Shown: positions 35,901-50,000 of the stretch, in pieces
Position numbering within the stretch: the first letter of the stretch is position 1
Layout of the letters: every line of letters starts with the position of its first letter
Origin: Diphasiastrum complanatum
Lineage: Eukaryota; Streptophyta; Lycopodiopsida; Lycopodiales; Lycopodiaceae
Assembly (NCBI GenBank): GCA_029204225.1
Contig: CM055097.1
Span: forward strand, 9,009,426 to 9,073,425
Length of the DNA: 64,000 nucleotides
Direction of reading: 5' to 3'
Program-made: the position numbers and the translations under genes
Notes under the pieces: generated by a model
What the model was told of the DNA's origin: nothing
Databases searched by the model: none
What the model saw: only the letters and a program-made list of their open reading frames with translations

Positions 35901-38900
35901 CGGCAGCTAGGGTGAGGAAGGTTCATGCGTCTTTGGTTAGTCTTGAGTGTTCTGTTTTCAGAAGTATATTCAAGATGCCCCGAGTAAGAGCAAGTTCTTT
36001 GACATTATGGTATCACCTACCGTTATTTATGGTACAAAGTCGTGGTGTACAGGACTCCCTGAGTCAAAGTGGGCCAGTGTTTCTCGCTTATAGACGCATG
36101 ATTCGCACTAAGCCTTCAGTTCCACATCAGATTATCCAAGCCAAGTTCGCAATTGCACCTCTCCAGGTTAGGGCAATTTTCAGGATGATTATACTTATTC
36201 AGAGACTACTAAGTCTTCCTCGATCACGCTATCCTCAGTCAGCTCTCCTATCATCCTTATGATCAGCTACGCATCCATGCCCTTGATTGTGACGAGTTAG
36301 AAGTCACCAAGACTTCGCAGAAATATTGGGTACGGCAGACGAGCTATAGGTCAGAACATGATTTTACAACTTAAAAATTCAATAAGGGTCTTTACCAAAA
36401 TAGAGTGCAATTTTCGTAATCAGCTTTTTTTTAGGTTTAACAAGGACTAGAGAAATTATATAAGGAGGGCTGATGCCCCACCTCCAATCATTCCATTGTA
36501 GAGAGCATTCTTCTATTAGTCTAAGTTCTCTTTGATCTCTTACGTTGAACTTGATTTGTGTGTGTGAGTGCTAATATAATTAGTTCACTCCTATCTAGCA
36601 TTTGAGCATCAAATTCTAACAGATCCGCCTCTCTTGCATACCACTCGTTACTCCTATCATCGTGTCCTCCGTCGTAAAAAGCATGCCAATGATGAGTCTG
36701 AAGGGACAAAACTTATTAATCTTCTCTTCAACTCCTCTTTAGAAGCTTTTTGGCATGGCGGGATGAGCAAGGAGGATGGGTGGAGTACACAGAGCGCGAG
36801 TATTGTAGACAAATTTCCAATGGAACTCTAGACTGCTTCGATGATTCACGTCTGACGATTCATGCCTTTACGCACATTGACACATGAAATGTTTCTTTTG
36901 CCACCACATCAGAGCCCCAGCAAACTCGAGGCAGATTTGCTGAAGTTCAAGCGCTTCATGGGCACTTTGGGATGGAAACGTGCATGCGAAAGGAGGACCA
37001 GATGCGTCCTGTGACATGGTGGGGTTGTGTTAGGGCCGCTCCATGCTAGAGCTCCAGCTTTTGGCAAAGAGAGTGTTGTCGCGGGACTGTTTAGCTTCCG
37101 CCTGTGAGCTGACCTGGAGCAGCACACGGAGAGGAGGAACCCGCTCTCGATCGATCACTGCAGGCGGCTGGTGTACGTTTCCAGCAACGCACGGATGCTA
37201 AGACACTACGTGACATCAAGAGAGTTGGAGGTTACTTTACGTTGTATCTGGTTTTGATATGTACTAGTTTTCGTTGTTGTTAATTGATACACTCATCTTC
37301 TTAACTCAGCATTTAAACTTTTGTAATAAATCGGTTTCTATTGTGATTACAGGTGAATCATGACTTGTGCATGCTCGACATCGACCCCACCGTTCCTCGA
37401 GGACCTCCCTACGCAGGCTGAGGTTGAGGATGATATCTTTCGGGAGCTGCACAGGCAAATGGATGCCGAGGCCCGCTCTGCACGACGCCACAGGAGAGCA
37501 GCTACGAGGAGAGGAGATGGGGAGCAAGGGGATGAGGAGGGTTCACGGGAGGGAGAGTACACAATGGGGTGTGAGGAGTGGGTGGATGAGGAGGAGGGGG
37601 ATGAGGGGTGGGATGACATAGAGCGGCTGTTAGTGGACCCTGACACAGAGACACAGGCAGAGCCACTTCCTATTCCAGATAGACCTAGGAGGCAAGATAG
37701 AGGTGTTGTGAGGGGGTTGGGATCATTGTATGTAGAGAGGAGCGGGGCATCACATGCAGTTGCATATCATGCATCCTCTTAGTTCATATGACCTTCGCAG
37801 GGTGTGGGACCAAACACATTGGGTACACAGGCACGTCGGGCTAGGGGCCGGGCTAGCATCAGGAAAGGGGGGGGGTAAAAGGTGAGGCAGGGGCATCTGA
37901 GAGATAGACTGGGGAGAGAGGTAGGGACAGGGGCAGGGGCAGGGGCAAGAGCAAGGGCAGGGGCAAAGGCAGAGGCAGGGCATCACCACCACCGACATCA
38001 CCCTCGTCATCAGAGAGGCCCTGTTTTATAGCAACATGGCTTCAGATGAGTCTGACTACCAGTCGGAGGCAAAGTCATTGTCTTAATGACTTTGTACTGC
38101 TTGATCATTTTGCTATATTGGACCATTTTGGTGCCTTGAGGACCGACATTGTATATGACCCCTAACTAGCCCTGCCATGTACGATGAAGATATGCTCTGT
38201 AGAGAAAACGCCTAATATAGTGGTGGGTGCCCAATGGGAGGTCCGTGATAGAGATGTTGAGGGTATGAAGTAAACGTGATACCTGTGGAAACCATGATAA
38301 GTGATAGTCCAGACTATGAAGGTGCTAAGATGATGTGAGTGCCGCCTGTGTGTATCTCTGTGCATCCATGGGAAGCGATCTGAGGCGTTGTATATATGTG
38401 ATGAAACGAAAGATGGCATCAAGCTGTAGAGGTGGGACTCCAAACTCTGCTAGGATAATCTGATGTGGGACGAAGGGCTTAGCCCGTATCATCCGTGATA
38501 GCATAAAGACCTGTAATCGTGAGATATTGGCCCAGTCAACTGAGGTGAGGCCTAGACACCATGCCTCTGCAGCGTACAATGTTGTGGGGGATACAAAGGT
38601 ATCAAATAGCCGACACTTACTCAGGGCGTCCCAAATAAATTTCTGAAAACAAAATCACTCAAGCTGGACCATGGAGGCATGTCCCTTCCCAAGTCTAGTT
38701 GTAGCTACATGTCCCATACCAAATATAGGACCAGTGAAAAGAACCCCAAGATAAGTGTGAGATGATACAATTCCTTGGTCTTCTCAATGATAACCCTCAA
38801 GCCCCATCTGGTGCAGAAATTTTGAAGACTGTCTAGCTGCCTCTGTAAACACTCTCTAGTCAAGGAGACTAGATCCACATCATCCACATATAGGAGAATG

Positions 38901-41900
38901 GCAATCAGAATATCCACAAGTCTGCAACCTATACCACGACTCTGCTCAATGACTCTCTCAAGCTCATCAATATAGTCCAACTAGCCAAGAAAAATCGCGA
39001 TTCATGAATCGTTGGCCCAAATTACCAACGATTCACTGGTTTTCTAGCAAAATGTTTTTTTTTTTTTTTGCAATATGGGTATCAGTAGAAAGAGAACAAA
39101 GACGATTACGATTCCAATAGTTAGTAAAAAAGGAAATGGTTGTGGCTGTTATTGGAGGTCTAACTAGCATTTAAGCCTCTTACGTTTCTTGCCAGGTTAC
39201 TCCATCAAGTTTCCTTACCCCAGGGTTGATATTTCAGCAATCTAGTTGGTGTCAACTTTAGAATGACAACTCTGATCGAGATATTATTTTTGGGTTGTGC
39301 ATTATGTTCTTGATGCTTGTCATAAGGGGGATAAACCCAATAGTAAAAAAATTTCAGGTTCAGAACAATTTCCAATAAGCAATTTTTTTTTTTTGCAATT
39401 CGCGAATCGCGATTCGCTGCAACTATAATACGTGCGCACACGCGCGCGCACACAATTCTATCTATAATGTTTATGATCTTAATTAATATAATTTCAACAA
39501 TTTAATGCTATTTTTATGCCATTATACGTAGATTTTTTGAAGTTTAAAAAAATTGCAAACACATTTAAAAACCAATCAAAATAGTAGAAAATAAAAAATG
39601 AAAGGTCAGATCTGCGAACGGTCTAGTTCTTCACAAAATTCCTCTTCGGGGGCACTACCCCCAGACCCTTGCCGAGGGGGCTCCATAACTATCGCCACCC
39701 CAGCAACACAAGTGGGGGGCCAAGCCCCCCCACACCCCCCGCCGAGACCTACAAAACAGGAAGATACTTAGGCTCCACAACCAGCAAGTCTAGGGTGTCA
39801 ATTTTATTAGCGACTAAGTTGACAACACTTTAGATGCACTAATTAGTGAATCAATGCATCATGAATCAGTGAATCAACAATACCTAGGTATTATCAGGGA
39901 TAAGTAGGCTCCTACAATACATAAGAAAAGGCCTATTTTTTGACACCCATTTTGCTTAAAAAGAAAAAAACGTTCTGGAATGTGTATTGGAATGAGTGTA
40001 GTGCATCTTTACTTAAAAGGTTACTCTCTATTTCTTATAGATAGTCAAATTTGTTTACCCAGATTTTTAGATCTATTGATTACAATAAGGCAAGTACCTC
40101 ATGTTGAGGTTTTATTTATCAGAACATTCAGAACACCCCTCTGTAACCTTAAAATTCTTAGTGTGCTCAAATTTGGAATTTTTGAACAAGCTTTGCAAAT
40201 GCCTCATGCTATTAAGATTGATGTTTCTTTAGCAGTCCAATTTTCTTTGACTTTCAACTTTCTCGACTTTCTTTGCGACTCGAAATGAACACTAGATTAT
40301 ATTCCCCCAACAACATTGAAGCACATGACTACACATCTTCACATTTGAAAGCTCCACATTCGAACAAATTTAGTATGATTGAACAACTTTATGTACACCA
40401 AGTTACCTAAACGTGCCCAAACAATTGGAAGTGAAACACCAAACTAGCATTTTGAGAATAACACAATCATACCTGCTACAAATCCTTTCCTTTTCAAACA
40501 TGGTTGTAAAGTTGGTATTTTGGACCCAAACACTTCCCGATAGACAAATGCATATGCATTCTCTGAAATCGAAAGCACATGAGGCAACATGATCAGACTT
40601 GATAATAAGAGCATAAATCTTTGTACCAAATGAATATTGTCTACAAAAAAAATGCACTCTCAAATTAAAACTCGATAAGTAGTCCCGAGGTTAAAGAATA
40701 TAAAGAATTGAATACTGTCGAAAACGTCAAACCGTAATAACTAGAAAGACGAAGCAAAATATCCAAAGGTATCTCCAAGTCCTTGCCAAGTTAGAATTAT
40801 GACTCCCCGTGAAAGCATGCCATGTTACTTCAATACGTCTTTCTTGCAGCCATAAAAACACTTCAATAAAATGATAAATTGTTGTTCAAAAGTGGTACTT
40901 ACCATGCTCGGGGGCAGCAACCAAAGAGATGATATCTCCATGTTGTAGACATGCTTCAGGACTATCCTTTCTCAATCTCTGGTGGTTTAGGTATGTTCCA
41001 TTTGAGCTAAAGTCCAAAATACATGAAAACAATCATAAGTACCATGTCGAGTTATAGAAAAACAGAACGTTTTTCATGCACAATCCTTCATTTTACAAGC
41101 ATTCGATCATGGCTCAAGACGTTGAATGTGGTAGCATATTGAATGGCTGAACTCTAATACCTTGAGTCCTTTATGAAGACTAGAAACCTTTCTCCTGGCC
41201 CAAGAACATTGTTTTGTGTTATCTTTATAGCTCCATCGGCTTCTACAATTCTTCTTAAAATTTTGCAATGCCTCGCACTAACACTTGGTGAATCGAATTG
41301 ACAGCTCAAGTCTTTGACATTACGACCTAGCACGTGCTCCATATTGTGCAATAGTAAATGAAGACCCTGAGTGAATAACAGCCAAATGAAGCATTTGCAG
41401 CATTAATCTTCACCTTCTTTTCCAATTGCTGACAATGTGCATAAACATTCTGGTTTCTTTTCAACACACGACTTTTAGAGAACTATATTAGGACTACATA
41501 TAACATACCTTCATTACGCACATAAATTTCCTCATCTTTGGGACATGTAGAATAGTTGATTAGGTGTAAACTGGTCAAAATTACTTCCTCTAGATTTATT
41601 CAAGGAAAGAACTCTTTGAAACTAAGATATAAACAGATAAAGGAAATAGAGAATACATTTAGCAACACCCCACATTATTTCTTAGTTGTCATGGCATTCT
41701 ATTTGATTTATTTAGATGAAGTTGTGATGGCAATGTCAATTGCATGTGCATGCACTGCATAATTATCCATCTATATCTTCATGTATAGCTTGAATATTAT
41801 ATGAAGAAAATATCTTTCCTCTACCAAATCCCAAGTTCCCTAGTTACCGATGGCATGGCAAATTTATACTCCTGCATCACTCCTTTCTATTCCTCCTTGC

Positions 41901-43944
41901 CTATGAAAGTTTTGGTAGTTGAACTTGTACTAGAGATTCTTGCTAGAAATGATGCTTCATGTGTGAATGTTGTATGTTGTGATAGCTACTCTCGATCATC
42001 TTGATGACTGCATGATGAGGCTTAATCAACAATGATCTTCTATTGAACAAGTTGATCCTCTTGTTCCTAGCTGGAACTGATGGGAAGTGAGTCAGATTGC
42101 TAAGTATACGAATTCTAGCATGGCCCATTCTTGCATGCTCCACTAGGATGGCAATATCTGAATGCCGGTAAATTTCCTTCTTGTTTGATCTAAATTCTTG
42201 GCTTTCATTGCATGTAAATGTCTCCACCCCTCATTTTCTTAGAATGAAGCTTGGGGGTGATGCATGCAGCCATACGTGAGTCGTGGCTATGGTAGCTTGC
42301 ATATGTTGATTTATAGCTTGCATGCATCCATGGTCCATGGTTGGGGGGACAATAATCAACATGAGTTTATTATTGTATTTTGAAAAACATTTAGTATCTT
42401 ATGGCTTATTCTTCTGTCCAACTGTTAAGTACCATCAAAATTTAAATCTTGATAAGTTTAAAGCTTGGCTTCCAAAGCAAGATTCCTCTACTTAATGATT
42501 TAATTTGCATCAAAAGAGGCTGCCCTAGTTGCATTAAAATTGGCAAGACACCATAAAGGCCACCATGGTACTCATTAGCTGAAGATTTTAGAGAAAGTAT
42601 AGGAGAAGCAATAGGCCTAGCACGGAGCCAAGGAATGGGACACCTGGTTACTTTTCAAAGATGTCATTATTCACATATAGACGGACATCTTGCAAGCCCA
42701 CCTCAACTTGGCCTAGTGAGTCCAACTTTTTGGAGAGGAACATATACAGTCTCACTACTGATTGGATTCAATTATTCACTCTTCATTATCAACAAGTAAT
42801 TTCCAAAATTTCCTACGACCAAGAGGCAACTTATTTTTTATGCACATACACGAGAGTCTAAAAAGAGGTCTAACAAATAATTTTTGGACATGGGTAGAGT
42901 TCAATCAATCGAGATAATAATAGATCCGTAAGTTTGCATGGACTGTGCTTGTCTTAACAAAGATACTATACATGTGAACCTTAAAATATTTCCTTTCAGA
43001 ATAAGCCTTTAAAAAAAGGAAATACTTTTTTATGAAGTACGCTTGTGCTTTAGTTGCTAAGGGGTACTTTGAAAATAGGCACTTCGATGATCATGATCTT
43101 TACTGTTTCTCAGAGACATTCTATGTGTTAGAAATTAATGTTAATTTGACAAATCATGTCAATGGGCCAAGAAAACAAACTATATATAGGGGCCCAGGTT
43201 ATTTAGTTTAGTCATAGAATAATTTTGCATGTAGTAGGGCGATATAGATCAGATTAAGATTTGTAATTTTGATTTAGTGATAGACTTGGGAAACTACCAA
43301 CTATGCTTTTAACATCCATTTTTTGATTTAGTGATAGACTTGAGAAACTACGTTTTTGGCTTTATGCTTTTAGCTTTTGCTAAGGCTATTAGAATCTATA
43401 TAAGGAGGACTGGCACCCTACCTCCCTCATTCCATTGTAGCAAGTTCTTCAGACTTATGATTAATCTGAGATATGCTTCTTTGCTCAATCATCTTGTGGT
43501 GTGTGTGAGTACTAATAAGAATAGTCTACTCCTCTTTAAGAACTATTCTCATAATTCTAACATGCTATCAGAGCATAGGTTGTTCTATGGTGCTTTTGAT
43601 CTGAGCATGGAACATAGGTGTTGGATCGCTACAAGTGGGATCATTTTCAAGCAATTAGATTGCTAAAAAGCTGCAGGGCAAAATATAGTATCAGGTTTCT
43701 ACAAATCTACAGCATAGTAGATCATTAGAGTGCCGCTATATTTGATTACAGATCGTTGGAGGATTGCTGTTTCTGTTTGCAGAACATTGGAGGCTATGTT
43801 ACAAAATCTGCAAGGCAGATTATATAAACTAGTTCGCTACACTTTCACAAGACAGGTTGTTGAAAATCAGATCGAGATCTCATAGTTGAGAGCTCCGTTT
43901 TGTTGAAAACATCTACCTGCTGTTCACTCTGTTGAATTTCTATC

Positions 43945-44000
<56 letters not shown>

Positions 44001-47000
44001 AGATTCAATCTTTAATCTAGATCCATTCAGTTGTCGAACAATCAGCAGGTCATCGACCTCTCGGACAAAGTCTATTGGCCTGTCACAGGTCACCTGTCAC
44101 AGGTCACTTATGACTACTTACAAAGTCTTCTTACGGGCTTTTTATGAGTACTTACAACTATCGACCAGTTATGACTGACGACGTTTGACAGCCCAGTACA
44201 AATCCAACCACCTAGTGTTCGGACATGTACTTCAACATGAACACTAAGTACATTGTCAACCACTTCTCGATCTGACAAGGCACTTCAAGCAAGTGCATTA
44301 AACTCTGTCATGATCTACCGTGCGCTGTAATACAGCGACTGATCCAAATGCCTTGTAAATTGATTCCCAAAGCAAACCCTGTATACACATCCCATAAGCA
44401 GCAATCTCCTAGCTAATCGTCAATCTTCATGAGATAGCTTCGAGCACGCAGTTACTACCGCAATTGCATTGTGCTCATCATTTGGCTAATTATGTACATG
44501 CTACATTCTGAACTCAATCTAATCGTCTCATTGCATTCAGTTACCTTGTCAGTATGAATGTTATGCTTGTCTGATTTACTGCTTTAAGCACCTTTATTTC
44601 TCAGCTCTCGTATAGCTTTGTCTAAAGATCTCAATGCTTCCGCAATAAACGTTTCCGCAACCAACGTTAATGAATTTGTGTTTGTCTACGTAATCAATTG
44701 AATCAATTTTGACGATTTCAAAGTGAGGATCAAGTAAAATCAGTTCCGACCCTTGTCGTAATACAATTGATTTGAATCAGATAGGCGTAGTTCATGCACT
44801 GAGGGAAAGGAGTCACTCATCAAAGCCCCATAATTCGAATGTGGTTCCTTCTCTATTGAGCGTCTCTACATTCCCTTTGACTCCATATTTACCACAACAT
44901 AGTATCAGAGCAATTCTCTAATTAACTAATACCAACACGGTATCAAAGCCTATAAGGCATTGAAGCTTCCACTCATCAGAGCCTGCACAATATCAGAGTT
45001 TCTTTCTTTCAAATATGATTCTACCAGACTGGTAGAATAATAGCTTTCTTGTTCTGATAATATAGATAGACTCCATCAACAATCTAAAAGCAATTGCCTA
45101 ATAAATGTCTCTCTTATGGTAACAACACCAACACCTACCTATAGCAAAACTTGTCTAACTGTAGCCTAACTTGACTTTTCCTAAATATAGATAAGGGCCC
45201 CTAGATTTAGCACACAAGCATGGCCCAATAATCCTAATTAATCCTAAATGACAACACAAGGGTTGTACAGTTCGATGAAGAACAATGTCTTAGTCCAGAG
45301 CAAAAGGAAAAGGCCAAGAAAGATGGATTATGTTTTTTTTGTCTTGGCAAGCATCTTTTCAACGATTGTCCTCAACGTACGGGCAAGAAGCTCCATGTTA
45401 TGCAACGTCATGATGAGGACAAGGATGAGGAAATTTCGGATGACTTGTTGGTAAGTGACGATGAGGACACTCGTCGTGTCATGACTATTTTGGTGCAGAA
45501 GCTTGTTCCAAAGACACCAGTTTGTTATTTATCCACCAAGATGCGTGAAGCTTATCAGTTTCCAGATAGCGAACTGATACGCATGAGGGGAAAGCTGGAA
45601 GGTCATGACGTGCTCGTCTTGTTTGACACCGGTTCCTTGCATAATATTATCAATTCTCGCGCGGTGAGGAAGTTTCGCTTAGCTATTGTTCCATCTGATT
45701 ACCGGTATACTGTTGAGATGCTAGATGGTAAGGGAACAGAGGTTTAGGATGAAAGAGTCTCTCGGGCATCTTTGTCTATTCAAACGTATACCAAGAAGTT
45801 AGACTTTGAAATTACTAAACTAGCTAAGTTTGATATTGTACTTGGTAAGTGGTGGCATGCAAGTAAGCAGCCCGCTATAGATTTTAAGTTACATGTGTAT
45901 AAGTTCGGGCATGAGGGTATGTCTCATGTCTTAAAGGGGGAGACACCATCTGTTGAGGGTCCTCTTGTTACCTGTATGCAAATAAAGAGAATGGAGATTC
46001 AGTATTTGTGGTTGTGTTATGTGAATGTTGATTCCAATTTTGATTCTTATTTTGGTAATAATCAAATAAGCACGCTCACTGATGAACCACAAGAAACTTC
46101 ATTTACTTTTGCATCCTCTAGTGCACATGCATTTTCATTACAACCAAGATGTGACCCAGCAAGTGAGTTGGAGAAGTCCATCCGCACTCAGTTTAAAAAC
46201 GTGCTAATTAGTAATATGCCAGAGGGATTGCCGCCTAGTCGGAACGTTGACCATCATATTGAGCTCATTCCAGGGGCAAGTCCTGTATGTAGGCCTCTTT
46301 ATAGGATGAGCCTAGAAGAGGAAGAGGAAGTCAGAAAGATGTTGGAGGAGTATCTCAAGCTAGGGTACATCCGTCCTCGTTATTCACCCTTCGCCTCTCC
46401 TATTTTACTTTTAAGAAAAAGGATGGTAGTTTCCGGATGTGTGTAAATTTCAAAAGATTTAATAAGATCACTACAAAGCACAGGTATCCGATGCCCAGGA
46501 TTGATGATCTACTGCATGCGTTGCAAGGTGCAACCATTTTCAGTAAGATAGATCTCAAGAGTGGATACCATCAAATACGGATTTGAGATGAAGACGGCCT
46601 TCCAAACCCGTTTCGGTCATTATGAGTTTTTGGTTATGCCATTTGGGTTAGCCAATGCACCAGCCACGTTCATGATGCTCATGAACGATGTCTTGCGAGA
46701 CTATATGGGCAAGTTTGTCGTCAATTTTATTGACGATATATTGGTTTTTAGTAAAGCGGTCGAGGAGCATGAGATTCATCTCAAGACCGTATTAGGGAGC
46801 TTCTGTCTTGTACGCCAAGGCTCAGAAGATAGAGTTGTGTAAGACTCGTGTCGAGTATTTGGGTCACGTAGTGATAGCTGAGGGTATTTCGGTTGACCCA
46901 GCCAAGGTCGCTGTGGTTAAGAAGTGGCCGAGGCGATATACGCCAATTACAATCTTTCTTAGGCTTTTGTAAGTTCTATCAGCAGTTTGTTAGGAATTAT

Positions 47001-50000
47001 TCCTGGATAGCTACTCCTATAACGAACCAGTTACGGAAAAACAACATTGTGGTTCGATGGGACGTTGAAGCTCAGCAACGTTTTGAGAACTTGAAGGAGT
47101 TAGTGGCCATGGCTCCAGTCCTCAAAATTGTGGATACCCAGAAACCGTTTGACCTAGAGATGGATGCAAGTGGCATTGCCATAGGTGCAGTGTTGAGCCA
47201 AGAGGGTAGACCAATAGCCTTTGAGAGTAAAAAGGTGACCCCAGTTCAACAAAGATATCCTACACACGAGCAAGAGCTGTATGCGATTTTATACATGCGC
47301 TCAAGGTGTGGAGACATTATTTATATGGCGCCGAGTTTTATGTGTACACATATCATGATACTTTGAAGTATTTTTGCACTCAGCCAAATTTGAAAGGCCG
47401 CCAAGCTCGGTGGGCCGAGCTGATGCAGGAATTTCACTTGGAAATTTGCTTCCAAAGAGGGAAGGAAAATGTGGTCACTGATGCACTATCTCGAATACTG
47501 CATCAGATGAGCTTGATTGTGGTTGACAATGGTCTCATGGAGGAGATTAAGAAGGCTCAGGAAAAGGACCCGCATTGTCAGCGTGTGTGGCCTAATGCGT
47601 GCAAGCACTCGACCAAACAAAAGAGTCAGTCGAGGCTGTCGCTTCCGTAGAAGCACACACCAGTACATATCTAACATACACCATGAAGGATGGTATGTTA
47701 TTGAGAAATGAAAGAGTTTTCATGCCAGACGTGAAGGACCTTCGTCATAAGATACTTCATGAATGCCATGATAGTCCCTGCGCAGGGCACCCGGGTATTG
47801 ATAAGACTAGTGAACTTTTAAAAAGGCATTATTTTTGGCCACGATTGCAGCGAGATGTAAGAGAGTACGTCCAATGTTGCACGGCTTGTCAAGTGAACAA
47901 GGCCAAGAGAGTAAGTCCTTCGGGCTTGCTACATCCACTTGAGATACCTACAGGAAGGTGGGAAAATATCTCTATGGATTTTATTGTTGGGCTACCCAAG
48001 ACCCAGAAGGGATTAGATTCCGTTATGGTAGTGGTAGACGGATTTTCCAAGATGGCTCACTTCATCGCAACCAAGAAGGTCACAGCTCCACAAGTTGTTG
48101 AGTTGTTTATTGAGAATATTGTGTCAGGTTGCATGGCCTTCCGAAGTCAATTGTGTCTGGCAGGGATCCCAAGTTTACGGGAAATTTCTGGATTGAGATG
48201 TTCACCAAGCTGGGAACATAGTTGCGGATGAGTAGCTCTGAGCATCCTCGGACGGATGGTCAGACTGAGCGTGTGAACCAGATCTTGGAAGATATGCTTA
48301 GAGCATATGTTAGTAGTACGCAAGCAGACTGGGTAAAGCATTTACTGCTATTGGAGTTCGTGTACAATGATAAGAGACATGCGTCCACTAGATTGAGTCC
48401 ATTTGAGCTCAATTATGGTTTCAAGCCACTTAGGCCTGCAATCATAAGGATTCCGCATAGGGTACCTAGTGCTGTAGAGTTTTTGGCTCAGATGCAGTAG
48501 AAGCTAGAGATGGCACGTGATAATTTGTCCAAGGCTGTAGCTAGGGCACAGAGTTATGCTCGTGAGAACCGTACCTATCGGGAATTTGAGAATGGAGATT
48601 GGGTGTATTTACTAGTCCCTTCGAAGTCAAAGGTGCTACGCAAAGAAAAGTGCGCCAAGTTATCTCCTAGGTATTGTGGACCATGGTTGATTATTTAGAA
48701 GGTGAGCCAAGTAGCTTATAAGCTACAACTACCTATGAGATGCAAGGTGCATCCCGTATTTCATGTTAGCAAACTAAAGAAATGTTTGCACGATGGCGAT
48801 AGCCTGGTGGAAGGTCTAGTGTCTCTAGAGGAGAAAGACACCACAGGTTATGGGCCAGAAAGAGTCCTAGAGCGAAGGGAGCGACAATTGCGGAATCGCC
48901 TCCCTCAAGAGTATCTAGTAACTTGGAAAGGGCATCTGTTGTCAGATGCTACCTGGGAGACGCGACAGGCATTGCAGAAGTCTTACCCAGAGTTTGTCAT
49001 CGAGGACCGATGACTTGCCAGAGGAGGGAAGGATTGTTAGAGCCCAGTTATGGCTCTATCATGATCTCGGCACGGCCGGTCACAAGAGGGCCTGAGCCCT
49101 AGTATTGGCAAGGGTCGGTGACCGACGAGGACATCTGTCCCAAATGGGGACAGGTGCATCACAAGCAGTGATCCGGTGTGGCTGCCTGACAAGCTGTCAG
49201 AGACCCTAGCCGTCAGTGATGAGATGCTAGCCGACAAGTAGTCGGGGTGACCAAGTGGGTCACAGGTCTTTGGTGGGGCACAGGGGTGGTACCCTCTGAG
49301 TCACTCAGTATTCACAGGTCATAGGGGTCATGCATGCCAAGTGCACTGATCACCCACAGGTGGATGCCACATGCCAGTTGACAGGAATAGCAGGTAGAAG
49401 GACTCAAAGAGGGGGGGTGCCTATGGTTGGGAGGTTCATTCTACACACTGGCCTTCTAGGATTCACGAGCTTGGAGAGACTTGCTTGTAATAGGTGAAGT
49501 GAGCTTGTGTTGGGAAACCAAAGAATGTAGCTTACCGGCATTTGGAGGCATAAGTTGAACAAAACTAGTATCTAGGAACACGATTGGGAAGAGCAAGCGA
49601 GGGTGGATCGAAAAGAGCTTATGTGAAAAAAACATGAAAGAATGGTCAAATAAGGTGGAAGGATATATTAGCAGGTCACAAATATGCGGAATAAAGCTGG
49701 TGATCCCAGGAGATAATGCACCACACTGTCTCCTATACTGAGTGGGACAGGTAATGCCTTTTTTGTACCATAAAAAAGAGATGTAAGGAAAAGTAGACTT
49801 AGTATAATGTCAGTCATTTAATTTGAACCCGTTTATATGCATCTGAAAAAGGATGCTTAAGTTATGGTCTTTAAGACCCTTTGATCGTCTGCTGAAACTT
49901 TATGGGATGAAAACAAACATACATGATTCATTTGCATCGGAGACCTAACGGGATCTATGGGAAATAGCAATAAAATCTAATTGTAAATCTTCACAACGAT

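Larger units (their letters stand above)
45248..49034 (+). mobile_element. Ty3/gypsy chromovirus-type element, 5' truncated, broken pol
   Basis: Order: zinc knuckle, protease, RT, RNase H, integrase, chromodomain, then purine tract GAGGAGGGAAGGA and 3' LTR. The order and the C-terminal chromodomain identify the chromovirus branch of Ty3/gypsy. Gag upstream of the knuckle is missing. Stops and frameshifts near 45748, 46440, 46590, 46840, 47300, 47640 and 48150 disable it. It sits in host intron 1-2 on the strand opposite the gene. Confidence 0.92.

Noticed and set aside
49037-49237. 66-codon minus ORF in the gypsy LTR
   Set aside because: Lies wholly within the LTR; composition follows the repeat.
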